A DNA stretch of 64,000 nucleotides from Gelidibacter salicanalis (GCF_007997285.1 NZ_VORX01000001.1:124001-188000); one strand, 5' to 3'; positions 35,614 through 44,465 are shown, numbered from the stretch's first letter. Numbers and translations are program-made. Notes: generated by a model from the letters alone, not told the origin.

Positions 35614-36168
35614 TTAAAACTTCAACTTTACGTTCAAATCGAAATCATCATAGATTGCTTTATCTGCTAATCCTTCAAAGAAACTAGTTGATCTAAATTT
35701 GATATCATATTTTGTTCTGTCCACTTTCAACTGAGCAGAAGCTGTATTGTTATCCGTTACCGTCATGTCAAAGGTATTAGGAAAACTGATTCCTTTGATG
35801 GTTAAATCGCCAGTAACTTTGTATTTGCCATTTTTGCCTTCAACCTTAGTGATGACAAATTTTGAAGTGTTGTGTTTGGCGATACTGAAAAAGTCGTCAG
35901 ATTTTAAGTGACCTTCAAGTTTTTCTTTAGATTCACCTTCAAGATCCTCAACCGTTAAAGTAGTCATGTCCATAATGAATGACCCACCAATCAACTGGTC
36001 GTTATCATTAAATTTTAGGCTGCCTTCTTTAAGTGTAATCTTACCATCGTGTTGACCTGTCACTTTTTTGCCAACCCATGTAATGTCACCATTGATGACG
36101 TCGACGTTTTTTACTGTCGTAAAAGAAAATGCGGCGAAAGCCATTACTAAAATTAGTGTACTCTTCAT
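35614..36168 (-). CDS. YceI-family periplasmic protein
   Basis: 184 aa with a signal peptide (MKSTLILVMAFAAFSFTTV). YceI lipocalin-like pattern: ITWVGKKVTGQHDGKITLKEG, GSFIMDMTTLTV, KLEGHLKSDDFFSIAKHNT and GDLTIKGISFPNTFDM. YceI-like barrels bind isoprenoid or other amphiphilic molecules in the periplasm; the ligand here is unknown. A MarR-type regulator lies 106 bp upstream on the same strand and may control it. Confidence 0.9.
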   Translation of the reverse strand: MKSTLILVMAFAAFSFTTVKNVDVINGDITWVGKKVTGQHDGKITLKEGSLKFNDNDQLIGGSFIMDMTTLTVEDLEGESKEKLEGHLKSDDFFSIAKHNTSKFVITKVEGKNGKYKVTGDLTIKGISFPNTFDMTVTDNNTASAQLKVDRTKYDIKFRSTSFFEGLADKAIYDDFDLNVKLKF

Positions 36169-36274
36169 AATGTTTAATTTTTATTGTTAAAGTTTATAGT
36201 GGTTATTAATAATTCTGTTTGTAACATTTAAATGCTTTCAATTGATCACCATGCATTTATTGGGCCCAATACGA

Positions 36275-36730
36275 TTACTTTCTAAGTTTGGTCAATAAGG
36301 TGTTTAAGGTGTTCAGTTCTTCTGTTGTCAAAATCTCAGTGAGTTCGGTTTCTGTCGAAAGCACTTTAGGGTCGATAATGTTTAGGGCTTCTAAACCTTG
36401 TTTAGTGATGAAAATTTCAACTTTACGTCGGTTATCTTCACAAATAAAACGTTCTACAAAACCTTTTATAATCAGTTTATCCACCAATCGCGTGGTGTTA
36501 CTCATTTTGCTCACCATCCGGTCTTGAATATCCTGAAGGTTCGTAGGCTTCCCATGTTGTCCTCTTAAGATTCTAAGTACATTAAACTGTTCTATAGAAA
36601 TATCAAAAGGTTTCAAGACATTAGAGATGGCATCCTTAAAATTGACGCTGGTCAAAGAAACGTTTAAAACCGTTTTTTTTGCCAGTGTAATTTCTGATTT
36701 CGTTTTAATGATGTCTTCTAACTCTTTCAT
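36275..36730 (-). CDS. MarR-family transcriptional regulator
   Basis: 151 aa from the ATG at 36730; the frame is open upstream but runs through the promoter. Winged-helix signature: ISIEQFNVLRILRGQHGKPTNLQDIQDRMVSKMSNTTRLVDKLIIKGFVERFICEDNRRKVEIFIT, shown here only to name its parts: recognition helix around SNTTRLVDKL and wing around EDNRRKVEI. MarR dimers bind palindromes near their own promoter and release with small ligands. A candidate operator overlaps the start codon. It is divergent from the TlpA-like gene and upstream of YceI. Confidence 0.9.
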   Translation of the reverse strand: MKELEDIIKTKSEITLAKKTVLNVSLTSVNFKDAISNVLKPFDISIEQFNVLRILRGQHGKPTNLQDIQDRMVSKMSNTTRLVDKLIIKGFVERFICEDNRRKVEIFITKQGLEALNIIDPKVLSTETELTEILTTEELNTLNTLLTKLRK

Positions 36731-36778
36731 GTACAACAATTGTATGTACAAATGTAAAGTATTTTGTAAAACTGACAA
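36730..36778 (-). promoter_or_regulatory. marR promoter with quasi-palindromic operator
   Basis: On the minus strand TTG (36778-36776), 19 bp, TACATTTG (36756-36749) form a consensus promoter. Directly behind it a 21-bp quasi-palindrome, TGTACA-N9-TGTACA with central AATT (36730-36750), overlaps the -7 box and ends at the ATG. This is the position expected for MarR autorepression (inference). Confidence 0.65.
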
Positions 36779-36843
36779 GCTTCAAGTATATAATTTTTTG
36801 TTAAATTTAAATTTGCTGATCAACGGATGTATATTTTTATAGC

Positions 36844-37371
36844 ATGAGAATAATTGGTATAGTATTGGTCATTTTACTGGCGTCATGTAAGCATGATGCG
36901 AGTCAGCAAGAGCAACAGGATGTGGAAGTTTCTAAAGAAATTATCGCATTGCCAACGCTAGAAGTTTATGATTATGAAGGTTTAAAACCATTGCTGAAAA
37001 CGAGATCGGATAGTACGTATATTGTGAATTTTTGGGCGACTTGGTGTGCACCCTGTATTAAAGAATTGCCTTATTTTGAAGCCATCAATAAAAACTATAA
37101 GGACAGAAATGTTAGTGTTACTTTAGTGAGTCTAGATTTTCCTAAGAAATACGAATCCCATTTAAAGCCGTATATTAGAGATAATGAGATCAAATCGAGA
37201 GTAGTGGTCTTAAACGATTCCGACTCTAATACTTGGATTCCTGCCATCGACCCCGATTGGTCGGGAGCCATCCCAGCGACACTCATTTATAATAAAAGCA
37301 AACGCGCTTTTTACGAGCAACCCTTTACCTATGAAGAATTGGAAACGGAGCTTCAAAAGTTTTTAAATTAA
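36844..37371 (+). CDS. TlpA-like thioredoxin-fold lipoprotein
   Basis: 175 aa. Lipoprotein signal with lipobox LLASC (Cys15). Thioredoxin fold with the redox motif FWATWCAPCIKELPYFE (CAPC near residues 67-70), then VTLVSLDFPKKYE and the cis-Pro region GAIPATLIYNK. It probably reduces or exchanges disulfides of exported proteins at the periplasmic membrane face. It is divergent from marR and followed 70 bp later by another thioredoxin-fold gene. Confidence 0.88.
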   Translation: MRIIGIVLVILLASCKHDASQQEQQDVEVSKEIIALPTLEVYDYEGLKPLLKTRSDSTYIVNFWATWCAPCIKELPYFEAINKNYKDRNVSVTLVSLDFPKKYESHLKPYIRDNEIKSRVVVLNDSDSNTWIPAIDPDWSGAIPATLIYNKSKRAFYEQPFTYEELETELQKFLN

Positions 37372-37441
37372 AGCTAAGCGGTACTCCCTTCAATAATGGA
37401 ACGTTTATTGAAGTGTAGGGCATACATACAATATACATCTT

Positions 37442-38047
37442 ATGAAAAAAATAAAAGGAATTATCGCCATTGCGGCCGTAGTGCTGCTCTCAAGCTTTGC
37501 CACCGTAAATACTGGTTATAAAATAGGTGACATTGCTTCTGATTTTAGTCTAAAAAATGTGGATGGCAACATGGTGTCCTTGTCCAACTATAGTAATGCA
37601 AAAGGTTTTATCGTCATTTTTACATCTAACACCTGCCCGTATTCGGTGGCCTATGAGGATCGTATTCTTGCTCTAGACAAAACATACGCCAGTAAAGGAT
37701 ACCCAGTAATTGCCATTATGCCCAATAATCCAACCTTGCAAACTGGGGATACTATGGAAGCCATGCAAAGGCGTGCTCAGCAAAAAGGATTTACTTTTCC
37801 TTACGTCATGGATGAGGGGCAAAAAACAGCCTCCCAATATGGTGCCACCAAAACGCCACAGGTATATGTGTTACAGAAAACCACTAACGGGAATCAGGTA
37901 AAATACATTGGCGCCATTGATGAGAACTATCAGGATGCAAGCGCAGTGCAGCACAAATATGTCGAGAACGCTGTCGAATCGCTCCTGGCGGGCCAACCTA
38001 TTAAAGAAACGCAAACTCGAGCTATTGGTTGTTCTATAAAATATTAG
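37442..38047 (+). CDS. Exported thioredoxin-fold protein with a single-Cys CPYS site
   Basis: 201 aa with an N-terminal export signal (AIAAVVLLSSFATVNT). It belongs to the AhpC/TSA-like thioredoxin family: GDIASDFSLKNVDGNMVSLSNY, then FTSNTCPYSVAYEDRI where the usual CxxC is CPYS, and GATKTPQVYVL with the cis-Pro. With one Cys in the active site it resembles a peroxiredoxin-like or thiol-binding variant. A hairpin (CTTCAATAA/TTATTGAAG, 37388-37413) lies upstream and a terminator follows. Confidence 0.82.
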   Translation: MKKIKGIIAIAAVVLLSSFATVNTGYKIGDIASDFSLKNVDGNMVSLSNYSNAKGFIVIFTSNTCPYSVAYEDRILALDKTYASKGYPVIAIMPNNPTLQTGDTMEAMQRRAQQKGFTFPYVMDEGQKTASQYGATKTPQVYVLQKTTNGNQVKYIGAIDENYQDASAVQHKYVENAVESLLAGQPIKETQTRAIGCSIKY

Positions 38048-38106
38048 ATATTCAATTGGTGGAAGCAGAATTGAGGAAGGAAGTTCATCAACCGTTAAAT
38101 AATTTG

Positions 38107-38134
38107 TCCGAAGCGTAACGCTTCGGATTTTTTT
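38107..38134 (+). terminator. Terminator after the CPYS thioredoxin-fold gene
   Basis: TCCGAAGCG and CGCTTCGGA with a TAA loop (38107-38127), followed by seven T residues. The T run overlaps the -33 element of the next promoter. Confidence 0.9.
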
Positions 38135-38163
38135 GTCTTTATCCTAAAGAAACGTTAATTTTG
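38132..38163 (+). promoter_or_regulatory. Promoter of the rhodanese pair
   Basis: TTTG (38132-38135), 20 bp, TAATTTTG (38156-38163) match the Bacteroidota consensus; the ATG at 38185 follows 21 bp after the -7 box. Confidence 0.65.
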
Positions 38164-38184
38164 CATCAAGCAAAACGAATACTT

Positions 38185-38496
38185 ATGGCAGATTTAACAC
38201 AAGAAGATTGGGCCTCGCAATTAGAGCAGGACGATAATGCAGTAATTTTGGATGTACGCACAGCGGAAGAAGTGAGTGAAGGATATATTCCTGGTGCTAT
38301 CAACTTAGACATCCATCAAGGGCAGGAATTTGTAGATGCACTTAAAGAATTGGATGCGGATAAAAACTACTACGTTTACTGCAGATCTGGCGGTAGGAGT
38401 AGTCAAGCCTGTTCTATAATGAACCAACTCGGCATCGATAAAGCCTATAATTTAATGGGTGGATTCAGTAATTGGAAAGGTGAATCAACACAATAA
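38185..38496 (+). CDS. Single-domain rhodanese
   Basis: 103 aa from the ATG at 38185. Rhodanese-fold pattern: AVILDVRTAEEVSEGYIPGAINLDI and the active-site loop VYCRSGGRSSQAC with Cys66, then LMGGFSNWKG. Such proteins carry a persulfide on the Cys and act as sulfur carriers or transferases in the cytoplasm. No signal peptide. The next gene encodes a lipoprotein version, so the pair may serve sulfur transfer on both sides of the membrane (inference). Confidence 0.9.
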   Translation: MADLTQEDWASQLEQDDNAVILDVRTAEEVSEGYIPGAINLDIHQGQEFVDALKELDADKNYYVYCRSGGRSSQACSIMNQLGIDKAYNLMGGFSNWKGESTQ

Positions 38497-38537
38497 AACT
38501 CGATTTTTTTCTTTATAAGGAAACTAAACTATACCCT

Positions 38538-38936
38538 ATGAAAAGCCTTTTACTAATATTTTTTGTGGTTACGGCTTCGTTTTTGACGAGTTGCAAAAAT
38601 GATCTTGAAGGCGAAATAAAACTTGTTACCCCTGAGGAAATGCAAGATTTAATGGAATTGGAAGATGTGCAATTGGTTGACGTAAGAACGGAACAAGAAC
38701 GTGTTGATGGATTTATTAAAAATTCTCAAAACATCGATTTCAATTCGCCTACTTTTGAAAAAGATATTGAAAAATTGGATAAAACCAAACCAGTTATTTT
38801 ATATTGCCAATCTGGCGGGCGCAGTAAAAAGTGCGCTGAAAAGTTGAAAGATGCTGGCTTCGTAATGATTTACGATCTGAAAGGCGGCATTACCCAGTGG
38901 CGATTTAAGGATTATTTTATTGAAATGCCCAATTAA
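38538..38936 (+). CDS. Rhodanese-like lipoprotein
   Basis: 132 aa with a lipoprotein signal (FFVVTASFLTSC, Cys at about 19). The rhodanese domain has VQLVDVRTEQERVDGFIKNSQNIDF and LYCQSGGRSKKCAEKL with the catalytic Cys, ending DLKGGITQW. It is the exported relative of the preceding protein, 41 bp downstream of it, and probably in the same transcript. Confidence 0.9.
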   Translation: MKSLLLIFFVVTASFLTSCKNDLEGEIKLVTPEEMQDLMELEDVQLVDVRTEQERVDGFIKNSQNIDFNSPTFEKDIEKLDKTKPVILYCQSGGRSKKCAEKLKDAGFVMIYDLKGGITQWRFKDYFIEMPN

Positions 38937-38992
38937 TATGATAAGGTTGTTGGTTAAATAAGTACGCTTACTTTAACGGCACACCACATCAC

Positions 38993-39031
38993 AAAAACCT
39001 TGTATGATGATTTATCAAACGAGGTTTTTTT
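38993..39031 (+). terminator. Terminator after the rhodanese pair
   Basis: AAAAACCT (38993-39000) pairs with AGGTTTTT (39022-39029), with an inner TGAT/ATCA stem, followed by further T residues. Confidence 0.7.
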
Positions 39032-39052
39032 GGTTATAAGTGCTTAGCTGTC

Positions 39053-39095
39053 TGATTTATATCATATGATGAGGCTGCTGATTTTATTACATTTA
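39053..39095 (+). promoter_or_regulatory. FNR-like site and -7 box of the first universal stress gene
   Basis: TGATTTATATCA (39053-39064) is a perfect TGAT-N4-ATCA palindrome. A -7-like box TACATTTA follows at 39088-39095. The palindrome centre is 36.5 bp from the last base of the box, so it lies near -41 relative to the expected start of transcription, the class II activator position. The same spacing recurs at two other promoters of the cluster. Confidence 0.75.
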
Positions 39096-39114
39096 TAAAA
39101 TTAAAACGCCTGTC

Positions 39115-39948
39115 ATGAAAAATATTCTGTTATTAACTGATTTTTCCGATCCTTCCAAAAACGCTATAGCCTATGCGTTACAGCTGTTTTCTAACACAGA
39201 ATGCACCTTTCATGTCCTTTGTGTCCAAGATTCATCCGCCTACATAACGGATGACGTTGTATCTCAAGCGACCACAAGTTTGTACGATTCGCTTGTTAAT
39301 AAAAACCGACTAAAACTAATTGATTATGTCGCCGAGTTGGAATCGGAATTTGATACTAAAAGCATCAGTTTTAAAGTTATTGTAGATTATGATTCCCTGA
39401 TTGATGCGGTCCAGCAGAATGTCACTTCTAATGATATCGAGCTGATTGTAATGGGTACTAGCGGTGCTACAGGCGCCAAGGAGGTGATATTTGGAAGTAA
39501 CACATTACAAATAGTGCGAAACATTCAGTGCAACACATTAATCGTTCCTAAGGATTATGAGTACCAACACCCCAAAGCACTTTTATTGGCTTTAAATCCG
39601 CCAGATTTACTGTCTGGAAGAACTGCCACCGATTTTTTTCAATTCTTGCAAGCTCATACACTGAAATTGCATGTATTGCGATTTACTGAGGATACTGAAC
39701 GACAGGATGTCCATGATCAAGATACGGATGTACTGAATACACAGATGCATAGTACGTCTTATCAATACCATCAAATTGCGCAGGTGCCTATGGTGTATGC
39801 TGTTGGGACTTATTTGCAAACCCACGCCATTGATATGATAGGACTGTTTGCTCATCGTGAAACATTTTTAGAACGTTTATTTTTGGGGTCCGCCACCACT
39901 GAGATGTGCAAACACGCTGAATTTCCCCTGCTTATTTTTCACACTTAA
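39115..39948 (+). CDS. Universal stress protein, two Usp domains
   Basis: 277 aa. It starts KNILLLTDFSDPSKNAIAYAL, typical of the UspA fold. The first domain carries the ATP-binding motif G-x2-G-x9-G-S (GTSGATGAKEVIFGS, about residues 119-133). The second half keeps the fold (VYAVGTYLQTHAIDMIGLF) but lacks the motif. It is transcribed towards the large Usp operon on the other strand, and its promoter has the same FNR-like site. A role under oxygen or energy limitation is inference. Confidence 0.9.
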   Translation: MKNILLLTDFSDPSKNAIAYALQLFSNTECTFHVLCVQDSSAYITDDVVSQATTSLYDSLVNKNRLKLIDYVAELESEFDTKSISFKVIVDYDSLIDAVQQNVTSNDIELIVMGTSGATGAKEVIFGSNTLQIVRNIQCNTLIVPKDYEYQHPKALLLALNPPDLLSGRTATDFFQFLQAHTLKLHVLRFTEDTERQDVHDQDTDVLNTQMHSTSYQYHQIAQVPMVYAVGTYLQTHAIDMIGLFAHRETFLERLFLGSATTEMCKHAEFPLLIFHT

Positions 39949-39986
39949 ACTAAGGTTTAAAGTGAAACTAGGCTTTTTGTACACTT

Positions 39987-40400
39987 TTAGCGAATGAGCC
40001 CTTTGGTGTATTCCATCATATCCGATTTTAATTCTGAGGTGTTATTTAAGAACGTCACCAACTCCAATTCGGTATCATGATATTGCTTGAGAAAATAATT
40101 ATCACAAGATAATTCGTCGCATTCTACTTTAAGTTGGACTTCCTTATACTGTTTTTCAACTGCAGTAGTTAGGCTCGCGGTCTGTTTCTCATGCGCATCT
40201 ATACGCTTTTTAAACAATTCAATGTCTTCAAAGAGATTAGGTGTTTTAGGGTCAAAAATATTGGAGCCTAACAGGTGTCTAAAAAAGTCCAATTCTTCCA
40301 TTAATAGCACCAGGCGGGAGTTGTAAAAGGCTAAATTGAATTGAAGTTCTTCAGTGTTTTTATCGGAATAAGCGTATTTGTGTATTTCAAATTTTTTCAT
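39987..40400 (-). CDS. Coiled-coil protein of unknown function
   Basis: 137 aa, charged and almost fully helical (ELQFNLAFYNSRLVLLMEELDFFRHLLGS is the first long helix; the middle DAHEKQTASLTTAVEKQYKEV has heptad character). No signal, membrane segment or known motif. It is the last gene of the stress operon, 11 bp after the metallo-hydrolase, so it probably works with that system. Confidence 0.7.
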   Translation of the reverse strand: MKKFEIHKYAYSDKNTEELQFNLAFYNSRLVLLMEELDFFRHLLGSNIFDPKTPNLFEDIELFKKRIDAHEKQTASLTTAVEKQYKEVQLKVECDELSCDNYFLKQYHDTELELVTFLNNTSELKSDMMEYTKGLIR

Positions 40401-40411
40401 GGCTATCGTTT

Positions 40412-41785
40412 TTAAACGGTAAATGTTTCTACATCATAAAGTTTCGGAATAGTCACATTCCAATTAAAGACATCCTTAATTTTTACTCGTAAAGCGTCAG
40501 ATGCGGAAGGTTCACCATGGATAAGATAAACTTTTTCGGGAATATTCACAATCTTACGCATCCAATTTAATAATTCCTCCTGATCAGCATGGGCAGATAG
40601 ACTTTGCAAATGCTTAACGCTCGCTTTTACCGGATAATACTTGCCACCAAATTTAATTTCGTGGGCGCCGTCAAATAACTGTCGGCCACGCGTGCCTTCC
40701 GCCTGATATCCCACCAATAATACAGTCGTCGACTTCTTATCAATGAGCTGTTGTAAATAAGTTAGGACTCTCCCGCCAGTAACCATGCCGCTTCCGGCAA
40801 TAATGATTTTAGAGCGTTTATCATCAATTGTTCCCAAGGTTTCTTTATAAGATTCAATGATGTTGGCGTGGTTATACATGGCATTGTATTCAGAATCCGT
40901 TAGCTTGTGCCAATTTGGAAACTTTGCAAAAACATCCAATACGTTATTTCCCATGGGGCTATCTACAAAAACAGGAATGTTGGGGATTTTGTTCTTTTGA
41001 TATAATTTATAAAGGATAAACATGAGCACCTGAAGGCGTTCTACGGCAAAACTTGGGATGATGAGGTTACCTTTTTTAAGCAAGGTTTCCAAAATAATAT
41101 CAGTTAGCAATTGCTCAACATCTTCTTCAGGATGAAGTTTATTGCCGTAGGTGCTTTCTATAAATAAATAATCAGCCCATTCAGGGCGTTTAGGGTTTTC
41201 CAATAGATAATCGTCACTTCTACCAATGTCACCAGAAAAGACAAAGCGCTTAGCGTTTATGTCCAACTCTATAAACGTCGCCCCTAAAATATGTCCGTTA
41301 TACTGAAACCGATAGGAGATATGTTCTGATAAATTGATCCACAGATCTTCCTTTTCGGATTGAAAAAGCAAAATTGTTCGTTCCGCCTCTTCCAAAGTAT
41401 AAAATGGGAGCGCAGGAGTATGCTTTGTAAATTTCTCATCATTAGCTCTACCGGCATCTTCCTCATGAATCTTTGCGCTGTCTCTTAAGATAATCTCTGC
41501 GATAGCCAAGGTTGGTGCTGTTCCGATTATTTTCCCTTTAAAGCCTTCTTTTAATAAGCGTGGCAGATAGCCCACATGGTCTAAATGACCGTGGGTAATT
41601 AGGACAACATCAATACTTGATACGTCAATAGGTAGGGGCGTCCAATTGAGTTTGCGCAATTCCTTTAGTCCTTGAAACATTCCACAATCGATCAAAATAT
41701 TTTTTTCAGAGGTTTCAATAAAAAATTTTGAACCAGTGACAACGCTCGAGGCGCCCAAAAAAGTAACTTTTACATGTGGATCCAT
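40412..41785 (-). CDS. MBL-fold beta-CASP hydrolase (RNase J/CPSF-like)
   Basis: 457 aa, the length of bacterial beta-CASP proteins with an RNA-metabolising (RMMBL) end. Metal site THGHLDHVGYLPRL (HxHxDH), SGDIGRSDD, then the beta-CASP insert, GSGMVTGGRV, GYQAEGTRGRQLFDG, SLSAHADQEELLNW and YLIHGEPSASD. Relatives cut RNA. It is located 4 bp after the ATP-cone/endonuclease gene and in the stress operon, suggesting RNA turnover during the stress state (inference). Confidence 0.9.
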   Translation of the reverse strand: MDPHVKVTFLGASSVVTGSKFFIETSEKNILIDCGMFQGLKELRKLNWTPLPIDVSSIDVVLITHGHLDHVGYLPRLLKEGFKGKIIGTAPTLAIAEIILRDSAKIHEEDAGRANDEKFTKHTPALPFYTLEEAERTILLFQSEKEDLWINLSEHISYRFQYNGHILGATFIELDINAKRFVFSGDIGRSDDYLLENPKRPEWADYLFIESTYGNKLHPEEDVEQLLTDIILETLLKKGNLIIPSFAVERLQVLMFILYKLYQKNKIPNIPVFVDSPMGNNVLDVFAKFPNWHKLTDSEYNAMYNHANIIESYKETLGTIDDKRSKIIIAGSGMVTGGRVLTYLQQLIDKKSTTVLLVGYQAEGTRGRQLFDGAHEIKFGGKYYPVKASVKHLQSLSAHADQEELLNWMRKIVNIPEKVYLIHGEPSASDALRVKIKDVFNWNVTIPKLYDVETFTV

Positions 41786-41789
41786 AGGT

Positions 41790-42635
41790 TTATAGTTTAC
41801 AGAGGAGTTTGATTTCCTTCTTTATATTCGATTGACGAGTTTCAGAAATACCCAGATGATCCAGGAAGAATACATCGTCTATCAGATCTCTACAGAGGAC
41901 GACATCTCTACTCAGTAAAAATTGTTTTTCCCGATTGCTCAGTAAAGTGGAGGCGGTTATAGGGTATAAACCCAACCGGTCTATGCGGTCTTTTAAACCA
42001 TCATGGTGAGGGTAATCCCAGCTTAGGAGATAAAGACCACTACAGTTACCATATTGCAAAGCATCTTTAGTAAATCGTGTATTGGTCACCACCCAACCCA
42101 TATCTAAAGTGGTGTCATGGGGTTTAGATTCCCAGTGCCTCTTGACATCCGCAAATCGGGAGGCGATATACAAGGGAACTTTAACATTACAATTCCTGCC
42201 TTCTTCACTATGAAATTTACACTCTATTAGTGTTGAAGTGCCATTTTTTGTAGCGACCACATCAATTTCATGGGGTACGCAAAACCCTTTAATAATTTCA
42301 CTGACACGGGTATCATAACCAGAATACTTTAGGATTTCACTTATAAAACGTTCAAAAGGATATCCCGTAGGTCCCAGCTCATAAATTGCTTTTTTAAGTT
42401 TGTATTTTGAAGCAAGGTAACTCGCTCTCTTTTTCAATAGGGCGTAGGCCCGGTTATAAATCTCTTTGGTTGAGATGCCATTGTATAATTCGTCTTGTAC
42501 TTTTTCAATAATGTCGTTAATGGTAGCGTCATCTGCTCCTGATTTTTTTAAAGAATTCTGGAGTTTACGCATTGAGAATTTAACCTTTTCGCCCGAGGAT
42601 TTCGTAATTTCATAATTGGTATTCATAGCTTGCAT
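41790..42635 (-). CDS. ATP-cone protein with Mrr-like endonuclease domain
   Basis: 281 aa (a second ATG at 42626 is possible). Residues about 6-90 form an ATP-cone (ITKSSGEKVKFSMRKLQNSL, EIYNRAYALLKKR), the nucleotide-sensing module of ribonucleotide reductase and NrdR. Residues about 100-200 form a PD-(D/E)xK nuclease of the Mrr type, with FERFISEILKYSGYDTRV, IDVVATKNG and LIECKFH (Asp and Glu-x-Lys). The pairing suggests a nuclease controlled by ATP or dATP level. It lies in the Usp operon directly before the beta-CASP gene. Confidence 0.82.
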   Translation of the reverse strand: MQAMNTNYEITKSSGEKVKFSMRKLQNSLKKSGADDATINDIIEKVQDELYNGISTKEIYNRAYALLKKRASYLASKYKLKKAIYELGPTGYPFERFISEILKYSGYDTRVSEIIKGFCVPHEIDVVATKNGTSTLIECKFHSEEGRNCNVKVPLYIASRFADVKRHWESKPHDTTLDMGWVVTNTRFTKDALQYGNCSGLYLLSWDYPHHDGLKDRIDRLGLYPITASTLLSNREKQFLLSRDVVLCRDLIDDVFFLDHLGISETRQSNIKKEIKLLCKL

Positions 42636-42717
42636 TGCATTACTATTGATTACTAAATTGATAATCGGGGAAGGCTAAACCCTCTTAGTCTATTCATCCT
42701 CTAGCGGCATTTAAACA

Positions 42718-43572
42718 CTAATGTCTCGCGTCATGCATCACCAAAATAGGGACGCGAGAATCGTAGGCAATCCCTTTAACCAATGGTTGGTTGATGATGC
42801 TGGCAAAGAACGAATGTTTCTTATTGATGAAGGCCACCATGTCACTTTCCCTACTTTCTACAAAACAATTAATGGCTGCAGGAACCGAGATATTTCTTAA
42901 AAAATGAAACGAATAGTTGACGTCATATAAATAGTCTTTCAATTGTTTTTTCTTGGCCAATTGCTGTGTATTCAGTGCGTCTTCCTCTAAAATATGCAAG
43001 ACTTTTATGGAGGCATCACACCGTTTTGCAATGTCAATTATGTATTTTAAGTTAGTGCCTTTAAAGTGTGATTTGTAGCTTGTAGGAAAAACAATTTCTT
43101 TGGGAAGATCTAGTTTTGCTAACTGGGGCACTACCAGAACAGGGCAGGTTCTAACCTTTTCCATAACACTTAAGGCAGTACTGCCGTAAATTTTGCTGCG
43201 GGAATTTGTTTCGCCTCGCGTCCCCATAACAATTAGCTCAATGTCTTTTTCTTCTACCACCTTAGTAATGGCGTCTAAAGGATGGCTGCAGATGGAAATG
43301 GTCTGGAAACTGTGTTTTGGGTTTCCTTTTTCTCCAAATACATACGTGCTCATGACCTTGTCCAATCCGCTTTTGGATTCCGCTTTTGAAGTTTTGTAAA
43401 ATGCATTGCCGGGCTCCATATTCATGAGGCTTTCAATGTTGTTGGAGTCGATAAAAAACACATTTAGAAGGTAGAAAATGCAAAGCTCATCTTTATAAAG
43501 TTCAATAGCATAGTCAATAGCTTGTTTGGCATTGAGCGAAAAGTCTGTGGGTAACAATATTCTACGTTTCAT
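42718..43572 (-). CDS. Universal stress protein, two Usp domains
   Basis: 284 aa. The N-terminal RILLPTDFSLNAKQAIDYAI and GTRGETNSRSKIYGS (ATP motif G-x2-G-x9-G-S) define a nucleotide-binding Usp domain; the C-terminal domain is degenerate (FVESRESDMVAFINKKHSFF). It is the fifth of the minus-strand paralogues and lies 47 bp after the preceding one, with no separate promoter seen. Confidence 0.88.
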   Translation of the reverse strand: MKRRILLPTDFSLNAKQAIDYAIELYKDELCIFYLLNVFFIDSNNIESLMNMEPGNAFYKTSKAESKSGLDKVMSTYVFGEKGNPKHSFQTISICSHPLDAITKVVEEKDIELIVMGTRGETNSRSKIYGSTALSVMEKVRTCPVLVVPQLAKLDLPKEIVFPTSYKSHFKGTNLKYIIDIAKRCDASIKVLHILEEDALNTQQLAKKKQLKDYLYDVNYSFHFLRNISVPAAINCFVESRESDMVAFINKKHSFFASIINQPLVKGIAYDSRVPILVMHDARH

Positions 43573-43619
43573 GAGTTTTTTTTTGAGGGTTAATCTATTG
43601 GTGATGGTGGCTAAATAGT

Positions 43620-44459
43620 TTAGTTATCAACATGAATAATTAAGAATGGAATGATGGGTTGGTACCCGATATTTTTAATTATAGGCTCTTTGGTCATATT
43701 CTCTATAATGCTGTGTTTGTAATTGAACATGGCTAAAACGTCAACATGGAGTTCTTTTATAAAATCGTTGATAATTTCAGCTTTGGTAGAGTAGGCGGGC
43801 ATCCAATGGAAACTGTGTTTTTGATCTTTAAAAACATCTTTTAAAATGTCGACGTTTTTTTGTTGTTTGTCACTTAGGGATTTTTCAACATTAATGTGTA
43901 AAATGTTGATATGGGCATCATGAAGTGCGGCAAAATCCTCCAAAACCTTCAGCATGGCAAGATCGTACGGACGGTTAAAATCTGTCGGAAATGCAATATG
44001 TTTAGGCGCCTTAAATGAGTTGTTATCAGGCACGACCATTACAGGACAGCTTTTTATACTTTGTATGGTTTTTACGGTATTGCTTCCAAAGAAAAACTTG
44101 TCTACGCCGGTAGCCCCTTTGGTGCCCATAATAACCATGTCAATATGATATTTTTCAATGCTATTCTTGATGGCATATAACAATTCGTCACCACTAATAA
44201 TTATGTTAAAAGTGTGTCCCGGATTGCTGTAATCCTTATCTGCTCTGGTTTTTAAAGCAGCTAAATCACGCTGAGATGCTTCTTTAAGGGACGCGATAAA
44301 ATGACTGGTAATAAACGTTCTTGACTGTGCATTCGAAAAATAATAAGAGTTCAGAAAATAAAAGGTGCATTCTTCCTTAGCGTATAATTTTGTAGCATAG
44401 TCTAAAGCGGTCCATGCGTTTTCTGAAAAATCAGTAGGTATTAAAATAGACTTTTTCAT
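43620..44459 (-). CDS. Universal stress protein, two Usp domains
   Basis: 279 aa. SILIPTDFSENAWTALDYA, then ATP motif GTKGATGVDKFFFGS in the first domain; the second domain ends in ELHVDVLAMFNYKHS without the motif. The stop of the upstream paralogue lies 6 bp before its start, so the two are in one operon. Confidence 0.88.
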   Translation of the reverse strand: MKKSILIPTDFSENAWTALDYATKLYAKEECTFYFLNSYYFSNAQSRTFITSHFIASLKEASQRDLAALKTRADKDYSNPGHTFNIIISGDELLYAIKNSIEKYHIDMVIMGTKGATGVDKFFFGSNTVKTIQSIKSCPVMVVPDNNSFKAPKHIAFPTDFNRPYDLAMLKVLEDFAALHDAHINILHINVEKSLSDKQQKNVDILKDVFKDQKHSFHWMPAYSTKAEIINDFIKELHVDVLAMFNYKHSIIENMTKEPIIKNIGYQPIIPFLIIHVDN

Positions 44460-44465
44460 AGTGTT

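Noticed and set aside
42636-42717. A further FNR-like site before the ATP-cone gene (TTGATTACTAAATTGATAATC)
   Set aside because: It lacks the TGAT-N4-ATCA symmetry and has no -7 box at the right distance.
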